From contig CALGOE010000008.1 of the NCBI GenBank assembly GCA_937958145.1, forward strand, positions 1 to 16,634: 16,634 nucleotides of DNA, given 5' to 3'. Both the position numbers and the translations under genes were made by a program. This stretch comes from an uncultured Desulfobacca sp. GTDB taxonomy: Bacteria > Desulfobacterota > Desulfobaccia > Desulfobaccales > Desulfobaccaceae. The notes beneath the pieces were generated by a model that did not search any database, was not told where the DNA came from, and was given only the letters and a program-made list of their open reading frames with translations. This document shows, piece after piece, positions 6,730 through 14,102 of the stretch. Within the stretch, counting starts at the first letter, position 1, and every line of letters starts with the position of its first letter.

Positions 6730-7597
6730 CGCACCAGAGATATTTTTCCGGCCGGCCACCATCATGATCAATACCATCTGCATTGTCGCCAAAAACAATC
6801 CTGCCGCCATCCAGGCCGGTGAAGGCCTGCAGAGCTGGCTGGCCGCCCGTAATATTCAGGCCGCCCTCCTCCTGAACGAACCCGAGCCTAATTACCCCCC
6901 GCTGCCGGCCGACACCAAGGTCATCGTGGTTTTCGGCGGCGACGGCACCCTCCTGAGCGCGGCCCGGCATTATGGCCAGGACGGCATCCCCATCCTGGGC
7001 GTCAACGTCGGCGGCTTGGGCTTCGTCACGGCAGTCAATCTGGGCAAACTCTACCCCATCATGGAAAGGGTCCTTAAGAACGATTTTCTGGTGGAAGAAC
7101 GGATGCAGCTCATCGGCACGGTCATCCGCCAGGGGGAAATCCTCTGCCAACAGAGCGTTCTTAATGATGTCGTAATCAACAAAGGCGCCCTGGCCCGCAT
7201 CGTCGAACTCAAGGCTTATATTGATAACGAATATCTCACCACCTACCGGGCCGACGGTCTCATCGCCTGCACTCCCACCGGTTCCACCGCTTATTCTCTG
7301 GCTGCCGGCGGCCCCATCGTCTTTCCCACCTTGCAGGCCATCACCCTCATCCCCATCTGTCCGTTCACGCTCACCAACCGCCCCCTCATCCTGCCGGACG
7401 CGGTCACCATTGCCGTGGTCCTGGATGAACGCAGCCGGGATGTTTTTCTCACCTATGACGGCCAGGTGGGATTTACCCTGCAACCCCATGATATCATTGA
7501 AATCAAAAAAGCCCCGGGCGTTATCCGCCTGATTAAATCGCCGTATAAAAATTACTTTGAAATCCTGCGGACCAAGCTGCGCTGGGGAGAATTATAG
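6716..7597 (+). CDS. nadK: NAD kinase
   Basis: Phosphorylates NAD+ to NADP+ using ATP or polyphosphate, in the cytosol. The 293 residues carry VVFGGDGTLL (about 71-80, with the catalytic Asp of GGDGT), ILGVNVGGLGFVT near 93, LNDVVINKG near 149, YRADGLIACTPTGSTAYSLAAGGPIV (about 177-202, NAD-binding), and CPFTLTNRPLILP near 215, all in family order. The start is uncertain. The ATG at 6716 has AGGA about 5 nt upstream and is annotated here. The ATG at 6764 (MINTICIVAKNNP) is where most homologues begin, but it has no ribosome site. It is followed on the same strand by fdhD after 89 bp. The aminotransferase is divergent from it. Confidence 0.95.
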   Translation: MISVNAPEIFFRPATIMINTICIVAKNNPAAIQAGEGLQSWLAARNIQAALLLNEPEPNYPPLPADTKVIVVFGGDGTLLSAARHYGQDGIPILGVNVGGLGFVTAVNLGKLYPIMERVLKNDFLVEERMQLIGTVIRQGEILCQQSVLNDVVINKGALARIVELKAYIDNEYLTTYRADGLIACTPTGSTAYSLAAGGPIVFPTLQAITLIPICPFTLTNRPLILPDAVTIAVVLDERSRDVFLTYDGQVGFTLQPHDIIEIKKAPGVIRLIKSPYKNYFEILRTKLRWGEL

Positions 7598-7660
7598 GCG
7601 ACCGGTGCCGGTGCCCGGCGTTAGAATGTATTTGAAGCTCTGGCCAAATCCTGGAGATGA

Positions 7661-7670
7661 CCCGATCGGG
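7661..7670. repeat. 10-bp perfect palindrome upstream of fdhD
   Basis: CCCGATCGGG lies 17 bp before the fdhD ATG, in the nadK-fdhD gap. It is a self-complementary site that could be an operator or simply chance in GC-rich DNA. No promoter hexamers were found close to it. Confidence 0.25.
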
Positions 7671-7686
7671 GTAAGATTCCTCAACG

Positions 7687-8526
7687 ATGCTGACTTTCAC
7701 CACTTCCCCCAAGATTGCTGAGCTGCCCATCCGGCGGCTGGAAAAGGGGCAGAGCCGGCCGACCACCGACGCCGTCGTCCAGGAGGCCCTGCTGCGCCTC
7801 ACCATCAACGGCTTCCCCGCTTACCATCTGCTCTATCTGCCCGGCCAGGAAGCAGAACTCTGTCTGGGTTATCTCCTCACCAGCGGGGCCATTGAAGCGA
7901 CAACGGATGTGCAGGAGATGCGCCTGCTGCCGCCCGATCCCGGCCAGGGCAGTTACGTCTATCAGGTCCAGGTGCGGTTAGGCAAGACCTTTGCCCCCCG
8001 GCAGGACCTGACCGCCACTCTGGCCGCGGCGGTGCTCAACCGCGAGCCGGCCGCTGCCGCGCCGCTGGCCGCGGCCCAGTTCCGGGCCTTCCCGCCCCAG
8101 GAGGCGCAGATCCGGGCCGCAACCCTCTTGCATCTCATGGCCGACCTGCCCACCCGGCAGGAAATCTTCCAGCAGACCGGCGGCACCCATGCCATTTATC
8201 TGGCTGAAGCCGCCACCGGGGAGGTTATTTTAGGGGCCGAGGACGTCGGCCGTCACAACGCCTTTGACAAGATCATCGGCCAGGCCTTGCAGAAAAATCT
8301 GCCGACCAACAACTGTATTGCCCTGCTCAGCGGCCGGGCCAGCTTCGAGATGGTCTGCAAGGCCGCCCGGGCCGGCATACCTATGATCGCCTCGGTCTCC
8401 GCCCCCACCTCGCTGGCCATCCGCCTGGCGGACCTGCAGGGACTGACCCTCATCGGCTTTGCCCGTCATGAACGCTGCAACATCTATACGCATCCCCATC
8501 GACTCCTGGCCCCGGACCGGCTCTAA
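7687..8526 (+). CDS. fdhD: FdhD-family formate dehydrogenase accessory protein, lacking the CXXC pair
   Basis: FdhD passes sulfur from the IscS desulfurase to the molybdenum or tungsten bis-MGD cofactor, which formate dehydrogenase needs for activity. The protein has 279 residues. Family blocks seen: LTINGFPAYHLLYLPGQEAELCLGYLLTSG (about 38-67), TGGTHAIYLAE near 164, the signature GAEDVGRHNAFDKIIG (183-198), LLSGRASFEMVCKAARAGIPMIASVSAPTSLAI (about 213-245), and the C-terminal GFARHERCNIYTHP. The flexible loop that normally carries CXXC (the sulfur-carrying cysteines of the E. coli protein) falls at about 105-137. Here it is rich in Ala, Pro and Gln with no cysteine. The only cysteines are at 59, 210, 224 and 264. 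No ribosome site is obvious before the ATG at 7687. It lies between nadK and a radical SAM gene. Confidence 0.93.
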   Translation: MLTFTTSPKIAELPIRRLEKGQSRPTTDAVVQEALLRLTINGFPAYHLLYLPGQEAELCLGYLLTSGAIEATTDVQEMRLLPPDPGQGSYVYQVQVRLGKTFAPRQDLTATLAAAVLNREPAAAAPLAAAQFRAFPPQEAQIRAATLLHLMADLPTRQEIFQQTGGTHAIYLAEAATGEVILGAEDVGRHNAFDKIIGQALQKNLPTNNCIALLSGRASFEMVCKAARAGIPMIASVSAPTSLAIRLADLQGLTLIGFARHERCNIYTHPHRLLAPDRL

Positions 8527-8625
8527 CCAGCCGGCCGGCCGCCGCGCTCTGGCGTCGGCTGTCCCTTATCGTCCTGTCGCTGTCCACGCCCCGTCCTGTT
8601 CTTTCTCCCGGCGGTTGCTCATCTC

Positions 8626-9645
8626 ATGCCATTGCCTGCCTTCTTGAGCCATTTTCTGCCCCAACGCTTTGATTGGCTGCAAATCGAGGTCACCTCTCAT
8701 TGCAACGCCGCCTGTCGGTATTGCCCCCATACCCTCTATCACTCGCACTGGCAGCACCGGCATCTCCCCCTGGAGGTCTACCAACGCCTGCGGCCCGCCC
8801 TGAAAAAAGTGGATCTGGTTTATCTTCAGGGCTGGGGCGAACCGTTTCTGCATCCAGACTTTTTCGCTCTGGTGGCTATGGCCCGTCAGGCCGGCTGCCG
8901 GGTTGGCACTACCACCAATGCCACCCTCCTCACCCCAGAGGTTATCAGCCGGATAGTCTCTTCGGGTTTGGACATCCTGGCCTTTTCTCTCACCGGCCTC
9001 GGCTCCCGTCATGACTATTGGCGGCCGGGAACCAGCTTTGACCAGGTCCTGGACGCGATCCGCCTGCTTCGGGACGAAAAACGGCGGCAGGGGCGGGACA
9101 CGCCCCACGTGCATATCGCCTACCTGCTCCTGCGCTCCGGCCTCCCGGATCTGGCCCGCCTGCCAGAGGCGCTCCAGGACTTGGGGATTGCCCAGGTGGT
9201 CATCAGCACCCTGGACCTGGTGGCCGCCCCCCATCTGCGCTTTGAAGCCTTGCGGCTGGCCGGTCCGGCGGCATGGCGAGACCTCCAGCAACATTGTGCC
9301 GAGGTGATCAAGGCCGGCGCCCGTCGCGGCCTGACCATCCACCCCCCTCCCCTCCCCTCCCCTGGCCAACACCCCATCTGCCCCGAAAACATCCTCCGGG
9401 CCGCGGTCATCTCTGCTGACGGCCAGGTCGCGCCCTGTGTTTACCTGAATGTCCCAACCCAGGAGGGCTGGCAATTCCTCAGCCACACCTCCCGGCCACT
9501 GCAACCCTGCCATTTCGGCCATGTCCAGGACCGGCCCTTCCCGGCCATCTGGCAGGCCCGTCCTTACCGCGCCTTCCGCCGCACCTGGCAAAGGGGCCAA
9601 CCGCCGCCATCCTGCCAGGATTGCCTGAGAATTAAGGAGATTTAA
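8626..9645 (+). CDS. Radical SAM protein with extra C-terminal cysteine cluster (SPASM-like)
   Basis: A 339-residue radical SAM enzyme. The [4Fe-4S]-SAM motif CxxxCxxC is C26-x3-C30-x2-C33, after the LQIEVTSHCN strand typical of MoaA/PqqE/NirJ-type members. LQGWGEPFLHPDF (about 68-79) is the GGE-like SAM-binding motif, and GTTTNATLLT follows. The C-terminal part holds C252, C271 (ISADGQVAPC), C295 and the pair C330-x2-C333, resembling a SPASM/twitch auxiliary-cluster region. The substrate cannot be named from sequence; the family modifies peptides, proteins or cofactors. It lies 99 bp after fdhD on the same strand, so a link to molybdo- or tungsto-enzyme maturation is possible but only inferred. 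The ATG at 8626 lacks a clear ribosome site. No small precursor-peptide gene is evident beside it. Confidence 0.88.
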   Translation: MPLPAFLSHFLPQRFDWLQIEVTSHCNAACRYCPHTLYHSHWQHRHLPLEVYQRLRPALKKVDLVYLQGWGEPFLHPDFFALVAMARQAGCRVGTTTNATLLTPEVISRIVSSGLDILAFSLTGLGSRHDYWRPGTSFDQVLDAIRLLRDEKRRQGRDTPHVHIAYLLLRSGLPDLARLPEALQDLGIAQVVISTLDLVAAPHLRFEALRLAGPAAWRDLQQHCAEVIKAGARRGLTIHPPPLPSPGQHPICPENILRAAVISADGQVAPCVYLNVPTQEGWQFLSHTSRPLQPCHFGHVQDRPFPAIWQARPYRAFRRTWQRGQPPPSCQDCLRIKEI

Positions 9646-9967
9646 CGCTTCCTGGCGCCCTTTTCTCTGTGTCATCGTAAAAAATTTCGCAACAAGTTCT
9701 TATCTATTGAAAAATAAATCAAATGGTTGTAAGAGATTATTATTATTTCAAATTATTTTCCCTGGGAACCAGGTGACCGACAGCCCCCGCGGCTACCCGT
9801 CCGCCGGCCCAGCAGTCTCCGGCTGGCGCCTAGATGAAAAGGAGGTGAAAAGATAACAGAAAGGGTTTTTTAGGAAATTGTGGTTCAATCCCAAACTTTG
9901 CCCTGGCTGTTGGTTGGCTTGAGCATGCAGCCGCAGCCGCACGTCTGACGGAAAGGAGGTGCACCAC
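9646..9967 (+). promoter_or_regulatory. Leader region of the YeiH-type transporter gene
   Basis: This gap of 322 bp contains an AT-rich block (about 9678-9765) likely to include a promoter, with TTGAAA at 9707-9712 but no convincing -10. A stem-loop follows: CGCCGGCC (9802-9809) pairs with GGCTGGCG (9821-9828), one G-U pair, 11-nt loop. Next comes ATGAAAAGGAGGTGA (9834-9848), a four-codon frame containing a near-perfect anti-16S match. The transporter's own AAAGGAGGTG lies at 9952-9961, so the 10-mer AAAGGAGGTG occurs twice. A 22-codon frame at 9880-9948 is listed separately. No known riboswitch was recognised. Confidence 0.4.
9880..9948 (+). CDS. Possible 22-residue leader peptide
   Basis: A GTG-started frame preceded by AGGA about 4 nt upstream. 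It ends with TGA at 9946-9948, just before the strong ribosome site (9953-9960) of the transporter gene. The product is short and partly hydrophobic (TLPWLLVGLSM in the middle, QPQPHV at the end). Its placement would allow translational coupling with the downstream gene. Nothing else supports it; a chance frame of this size is common. Confidence 0.2.
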   Translation: MVQSQTLPWLLVGLSMQPQPHV

Positions 9968-11662
9968 ATGAAATATTATCAATTGGAAAGCATGAAAAAA
10001 CTCCTGGGACTCCCCCCCCAGGCCAGCGCCAGTCAGGTGGAGGCTCGCCTGGCCGAACTGCTGGCCAAAGAGCAGGAATTGGAGGCCTTGCGGGGCGAAT
10101 GGGAGGCCCGGGAAAAGAAAGAATTGGGTATGAGCCAGTGGCAGGCCCTGTACAAGTCCGAGGACTGGCTCGGCGTCTGGATCGGTCTGGGGATCATTCT
10201 TATTGCCATTTTTTATTTTTCCCTGACAGGCTTGAGTTTTAAAGCCCCAACCTTCAGATGGACCACCGACGCCGAGTTTCAGGCCCACGCCAGCAGTATC
10301 ATGCCTCTGGTGGCACGGGTGCTGCAACAGGCCGAGGCCAAAGGCGAGACAGCCCTGCTGGAAACGGCCCGTGATCTGAAAACGGCCATAGAAACCCAGA
10401 ACCGCAAGGCGGCGGGGGCAGCTGCCAAAAAAATGGCCGAGGCGGTGAAACAGACCAAGGATAAGGGCCTGAAGGAGACCGCCGGGCAGGTGGCCAAAGA
10501 TATTTCCGGCCAGGCCGGATATCTCCTGGATAAAGTCATCTCCGGCGACAACCTCCTGCTGGCCGTTTATATCTTCATCGCCTACCTCATCATCGGCATG
10601 ATCGGCATGGGCCTCATGGGGAATCCGGTGGGCCAGTTCATCGCCGGTTTCCCCCTGGTCTTTATTATCTCCTGGCTGGCCCTCTTTTTGGCCGGCAACT
10701 TCACCATCCACGAATACGGGCTGGAGTATGTCCTCTTCTGCCTGTTCATCGGCCTGGCGGTGAGCAACCTCATCGGCGTTCCCAACTGGCTCATGGCCGC
10801 GGTCCGCACCGAATTCTATATTAAGATCGGCTTGGTCATCCTCGGCGCCCGGGTCCTCTTCGGCGTCATCATGAAGGCCGGTTTCCTGGGCATGGTGCAG
10901 GCCCTGGCGGTGGTCGGCGTGGTCTGGTACGCCTGCTGGTGGCTCTGCAAGAAGATGGACATTGACGACGAGTTCTCGGCCATGTTGTCCAGCGCCGTCT
11001 CCATCTGCGGCGTCTCGGCGGCCATCGCCACGGCTGGCGCCGTCAAGGGCGACCCGAAAAAGTTGTCTTACGTCACCTCCATCGTCCTCATCTGCGCCGT
11101 GCCCATGATGGTCCTGATGCCCATCATCAGCAAGGCCTTCGGCATCCCCGATGCCGTGGCCGGGGCCTGGCTGGGCGGCACCCTGGATACTTCCGGCTCG
11201 GTGGTGGCAGCCGGCGCCCTGATCAGCGACCTGGCCATGAAGGTGGGCGTCACCGTCAAGATGTCCCAAAACGTCCTCATCGGCGTGGCCGCCTTCATCC
11301 TCTCGGTGGTCTGGACCATGAAAGGCGTTAAAGAAGGGGAACAGGTCAGCCTCTGGGAAATTTGGTACCGCTTCCCCAAATTCGTCCTGGGCTTCCTGGC
11401 CTCTTCCATTCTCTTTTCCTTCATCCTCAGCGAGCCGATCACGAAAGCCATCGGCAAACCCTTGCAAAACCTCGAAGTCTGGTGGTTCGCCCTGGCCTTC
11501 ACCAGCATCGGTCTGGAAACCCGGTTTACTGACATCGCCACCTTGGGCGGCGGCCGGCCGGCCCTGGCCTTCCTCATTGCCCAGGCTTTTAATATTGTCT
11601 GGACCTTGATCCTGGCCTTCCTGTTGTTCGGCGGTCTTCTCTTCCCGGCGCCGGTGTTCTAA
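9968..11662 (+). CDS. YeiH/UPF0324-family membrane protein (putative sulfate exporter), extended
   Basis: A 564-residue polytopic inner-membrane protein of the conserved hypothetical 698 (YeiH) family, often named a putative sulfate exporter without firm biochemical proof. Family core: about 195-555, with roughly ten hydrophobic segments. It includes KIGLVILGARVLFG (286-299), SICGVSAAIATAGAVKGDPKKLSYVTSIVLIC (about 345-376), AGAWLGGTLDTSGSVVAAGA (398-417) and FTSIGLETRF (511-520). E. coli YeiH is about 350 residues; the extra length is N-terminal. There is a charged, coiled-coil-prone cytoplasmic-looking stretch (1-65), a membrane helix (about 68-90), then an Ala/Lys/Glu-rich amphipathic helical region (about 97-192). 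The ATG at 9968 is chosen because AAGGAGGT ends 7 nt before it; a GTG three codons earlier overlaps that site. It is monocistronic as far as can be seen. Confidence 0.9.
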   Translation: MKYYQLESMKKLLGLPPQASASQVEARLAELLAKEQELEALRGEWEAREKKELGMSQWQALYKSEDWLGVWIGLGIILIAIFYFSLTGLSFKAPTFRWTTDAEFQAHASSIMPLVARVLQQAEAKGETALLETARDLKTAIETQNRKAAGAAAKKMAEAVKQTKDKGLKETAGQVAKDISGQAGYLLDKVISGDNLLLAVYIFIAYLIIGMIGMGLMGNPVGQFIAGFPLVFIISWLALFLAGNFTIHEYGLEYVLFCLFIGLAVSNLIGVPNWLMAAVRTEFYIKIGLVILGARVLFGVIMKAGFLGMVQALAVVGVVWYACWWLCKKMDIDDEFSAMLSSAVSICGVSAAIATAGAVKGDPKKLSYVTSIVLICAVPMMVLMPIISKAFGIPDAVAGAWLGGTLDTSGSVVAAGALISDLAMKVGVTVKMSQNVLIGVAAFILSVVWTMKGVKEGEQVSLWEIWYRFPKFVLGFLASSILFSFILSEPITKAIGKPLQNLEVWWFALAFTSIGLETRFTDIATLGGGRPALAFLIAQAFNIVWTLILAFLLFGGLLFPAPVF

Positions 11663-11682
11663 TCACGGCGCCAAGTGCCCGC

Positions 11683-11716
11683 GGGGGCAGGGGCCCAGCT
11701 CCCTTGCCCCCTTTCT
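11683..11716 (+). terminator. Terminator-like hairpin after the YeiH-type gene
   Basis: GGGGGCA (11683-11689) pairs with TGCCCCC (11705-11711), and GGG (11690-11692) with CCC (11701-11703), with one bulged T and an 8-nt loop. TTTCTCTCC follows. The strong GC stem begins 20 bp after the stop codon; the T-tract is short and interrupted, so efficiency is uncertain. Confidence 0.55.
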
Positions 11717-11819
11717 CTCCTCAACCGGTTGCCATCTGCGGCTGCCACAGACGGCTCAAAAGCCAGATTTCGAGCCTCCCGCCTCTCTGCCCCTTTCCCA
11801 CCGGATCTGCAAATTTGGC

Positions 11820-11847
11820 TTGCAAAATCTGCCAAAAAATCTAAAAT
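11820..11847 (+). promoter_or_regulatory. Probable promoter of the liv operon
   Basis: TTGCAA (11820-11825), a 16-bp spacer and TAAAAT (11842-11847) lie in the only AT-rich part of the 278-bp gap before livJ. Matches to consensus are 4/6 and 5/6. The predicted start near 11854 gives a leader of about 87 nt. That leader contains a stem-loop, TCGGCCTC (11880-11887) with GAGGCTGA (11894-11901) including one G-U pair, about 25 nt upstream of the ribosome site. No Lrp-type operator could be identified by eye. Confidence 0.4.
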
Positions 11848-11940
11848 ACAAAAACTTTCAAACTGCTGTATCGGGGCCCTCGGCCTCGCCGGGGAGGCTG
11901 AGCTTCCCAAACTCACCGCTGATGTCAAAGGAGGAAGAGC

Positions 11941-13206
11941 ATGAAGGGAAAAGGGACTGTCATGATGGCGCTGGCAGCGGTTCTCTGTCTCGTGCTGGCG
12001 GGCTCAGTCCAGGCCCAGGCACCGGCCGCCAAAAACGTCGTCATCGGCTTCACCGCTTCACAGACCGGCAAGCTCAACGTCGAAGGGATGCGCCAGATCA
12101 ACGGCTTGAACCTGTGGATGGAACGGGTCAATGCCGCCGGCGGCGTCAAACTGGCCGATGGCAGCGTCGTCAAATTCACCTCCAAATTCTATGATGACGA
12201 AAGCAACAAAGGCCGGGTCCAGGAGTTCTACACCAAACTCATTAACGACGACAAAGCCAACTTCCTGGTCAGCCCCTATAGCAGCGGCCTGACCGACGCC
12301 GCCGCGGTCATTGCCCAGCAGAACAACCGCATCATGATCACCGCCGGCGCCGCCTCTGACTCCACCTACAAAAAAGGCTTCACCCTGGTCTATCAGACCT
12401 ACACCCCGGCCAGCCGCTACCTGACCGGCGCCGTGGACATCCTGGCCAAACTGGACCCCAAAGCCAAAAAGATCGCCATCGTCCATGAAAAAGACAAGTT
12501 CTCCACCGACGTGGTCAATGATCTGAAACAATATGCCGAGGGCAAGGGTTACCAGATCGTCCTTTTCGAGGGCTACGATGCCGGCACCACCGATTTTGCC
12601 CCGTTTATTAACAAATTCCCCAAAGATGTGGACGCCATCATGGGTGGCGGCCATTTCGCCGATACCAGCACTTTTGCCAAACAGCTCCATGAGAAAGGCA
12701 TTAAACCCACCGTTGTCGCCCTCCTGGTGGCCCCCCCGGAACCAAAATTCGCGGAGTTAGGTGAGGCCGCCGTGGGGATCATCGGCGCCAGCCAGTGGGA
12801 ACCCGCGGCCAAATATTCCCCCGAGGCGGCCAAGGCCAAAAATCTGGAGTGGTTCGGGCCCACCGTGGCGGAATTCGTGGAAGCCTACACGAAAAAATTC
12901 AATGAGGAACCCTCTTATCACAGCGCCGGCGGCTTTGTCGCTGGCTTGCTGATCGAGAAGGCCATTGCCAAGGCGGGCAGCATCGACACCGAAAAGGTGA
13001 AAGCAGCCCTGGATGCCATGGATATCATGACTTTCTACGGCCACCTCAAGTTTGACAATACCCCCGCTGCCCATGGTCTTCAGGTCGGCCACGACATGAT
13101 CTATATCCAGTGGCAGAAAGACCCCAAGGGCGCCCTGGTAAAAGAAGTTGTCTGGCCCGAAGAAGCCAAAACCAAAGACGTTATCCCTATGCCCAAAAAG
13201 AAATAA
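11941..13206 (+). CDS. livJ: Branched-chain amino acid type ABC transporter, periplasmic substrate-binding protein
   Basis: A 421-residue periplasmic binding protein of the Peripla_BP_6/LivJ type that delivers ligand to the LivHM permease. A Sec signal peptide is evident: basic MKGKG, hydrophobic core to about residue 22, and a VQA-QA cleavage site after A25. There is no lipobox. The mature part starts VVIGFTASQTGKLNVEGMRQINGLNLWMERVNAAGG, the usual lobe-1 opening (about 33-67). KFYDDESNKGRVQEFYTKLI and LVSPYSSGLTDAAA follow, then KKIAIVHEKDKFSTDV near 178 in the second lobe. The family is called leucine/isoleucine/valine-binding, but many relatives bind other amino acids, amides or aromatic acids, so the ligand is open. 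The ATG is preceded by AAAGGAGG with 6-nt spacing. It is the first gene of livJHMGF. Confidence 0.93.
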   Translation: MKGKGTVMMALAAVLCLVLAGSVQAQAPAAKNVVIGFTASQTGKLNVEGMRQINGLNLWMERVNAAGGVKLADGSVVKFTSKFYDDESNKGRVQEFYTKLINDDKANFLVSPYSSGLTDAAAVIAQQNNRIMITAGAASDSTYKKGFTLVYQTYTPASRYLTGAVDILAKLDPKAKKIAIVHEKDKFSTDVVNDLKQYAEGKGYQIVLFEGYDAGTTDFAPFINKFPKDVDAIMGGGHFADTSTFAKQLHEKGIKPTVVALLVAPPEPKFAELGEAAVGIIGASQWEPAAKYSPEAAKAKNLEWFGPTVAEFVEAYTKKFNEEPSYHSAGGFVAGLLIEKAIAKAGSIDTEKVKAALDAMDIMTFYGHLKFDNTPAAHGLQVGHDMIYIQWQKDPKGALVKEVVWPEEAKTKDVIPMPKKK

Positions 13207-13247
13207 CCAGCGGCCGGGCGCTCTCTGTGCAGGAATAAGCGAAACCT

Positions 13248-14102
13248 ATGCAATTGCTCACTTCCCTCATCGACGGTCTCCTCATCGGGTTTGTCTATGG
13301 CGTGGCGGCAGTGGGTCTGACCCTGATCTGGGGCGTGATGAGCGTCATCAACCTCAGCCATGGGCCGGTCATGGCCCTGGGCATGTTCAGCACCTACCTG
13401 TTGTTCACCAACCTGGGAGTGAATCCGTATCTGGCCCTGATCGCAGTGGCTGTTTTTGGCCTGGTGCTCGGTCTGGTGATTTACGCTGTGGCCGTGCACC
13501 GGGTCATCTCGGCCCCGCATCTCTCCAGCCTGTTGGCCACCTTTGCCGTCAATATGATCATCATCGGCATCGGCACGGCGGTCTTCAGCACTTCACCCCA
13601 CAACATTGACTTTTCCCTGGGTTCCATCTATTTGGGACCCATTATCCTGCCCGCCGCCCGCCTGCTGGCGGCGGTGGCGGCCATTCTCTTCACCGTGCTG
13701 CTCTATCTCTTTTTGTATTTCACCCGGCCGGGCAAGGCCATCCGGGCGGTGGCCAACAACCGCATGGCCGCGGAACTCATGGGCATCCCCTCGGCCCAGG
13801 TGTTGGCCCTGAGCTTCGGCATCGGCACGGCTTTGGCCGCTGTGGCCGGCGGTTTGATTGCCACTTTTTTCCCCTTCACCATCCTCAGCGGCGGCCCCTA
13901 TGAACTGAAGTCCTTTGTCATCTGCGTGCTGGGCGGCCTGGGGAACCCCCTGGGGGCCCTGCTGGGCGGCCTGCTGTTGGGCGGCCTCGAGGGCCTCATC
14001 CCCACCTTCATGCCCGTCAGCTGGGTGCCGGTCCTGGAATTCGGCCTCTTTATCCTGGTCCTGCTGGTGAAACCCAGCGGTCTGTTGGGAGCCAAGACAT
14101 GA
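13248..14102 (+). CDS. livH: Branched-chain amino acid type ABC transporter permease LivH
   Basis: A 284-residue inner-membrane permease, one half of the LivHM channel. It opens with LLIGFVYGVAAVGLTLIWGVMSVINLSHGPVMALGMF, the typical LivH first helices and loop. RPGKAIRAVANNRMAAELMGI (about 162-182) is the cytoplasmic coupling loop that contacts the ATPases, and VLGGLGNPLGALLGGLLLGGLEGL (about 225-248) lies near the end. About eight membrane segments are apparent. The 41-bp gap from livJ includes a small hairpin AGCG-GCCGGG-CGCT soon after the livJ stop. This could lower downstream expression relative to the binding protein (inference). The upstream AGGA is 13 nt from the ATG, so the ribosome site is poor. 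The stop overlaps the livM start (ATGA). Confidence 0.95.
   Translation: MQLLTSLIDGLLIGFVYGVAAVGLTLIWGVMSVINLSHGPVMALGMFSTYLLFTNLGVNPYLALIAVAVFGLVLGLVIYAVAVHRVISAPHLSSLLATFAVNMIIIGIGTAVFSTSPHNIDFSLGSIYLGPIILPAARLLAAVAAILFTVLLYLFLYFTRPGKAIRAVANNRMAAELMGIPSAQVLALSFGIGTALAAVAGGLIATFFPFTILSGGPYELKSFVICVLGGLGNPLGALLGGLLLGGLEGLIPTFMPVSWVPVLEFGLFILVLLVKPSGLLGAKT

Noticed and set aside
9878..9896. tRNA-like T-arm (GG TTCAATC CC)
   Set aside because: The stem is imperfect, and no acceptor, D or anticodon arms can be drawn around it.
9914..9929. Sigma-54-like promoter (TTGGC ... TGCA) before the transporter
   Set aside because: The GG-to-GC spacing is 9 bases instead of the required 10, and the intervening bases do not match consensus.
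9830..11467. 545-residue open frame on the minus strand
   Set aside because: It is antisense to the YeiH-type gene. Its Asp/Gly/His/Gln-rich product is what the complement of GC-rich hydrophobic codons gives, with no domain and no ribosome site.
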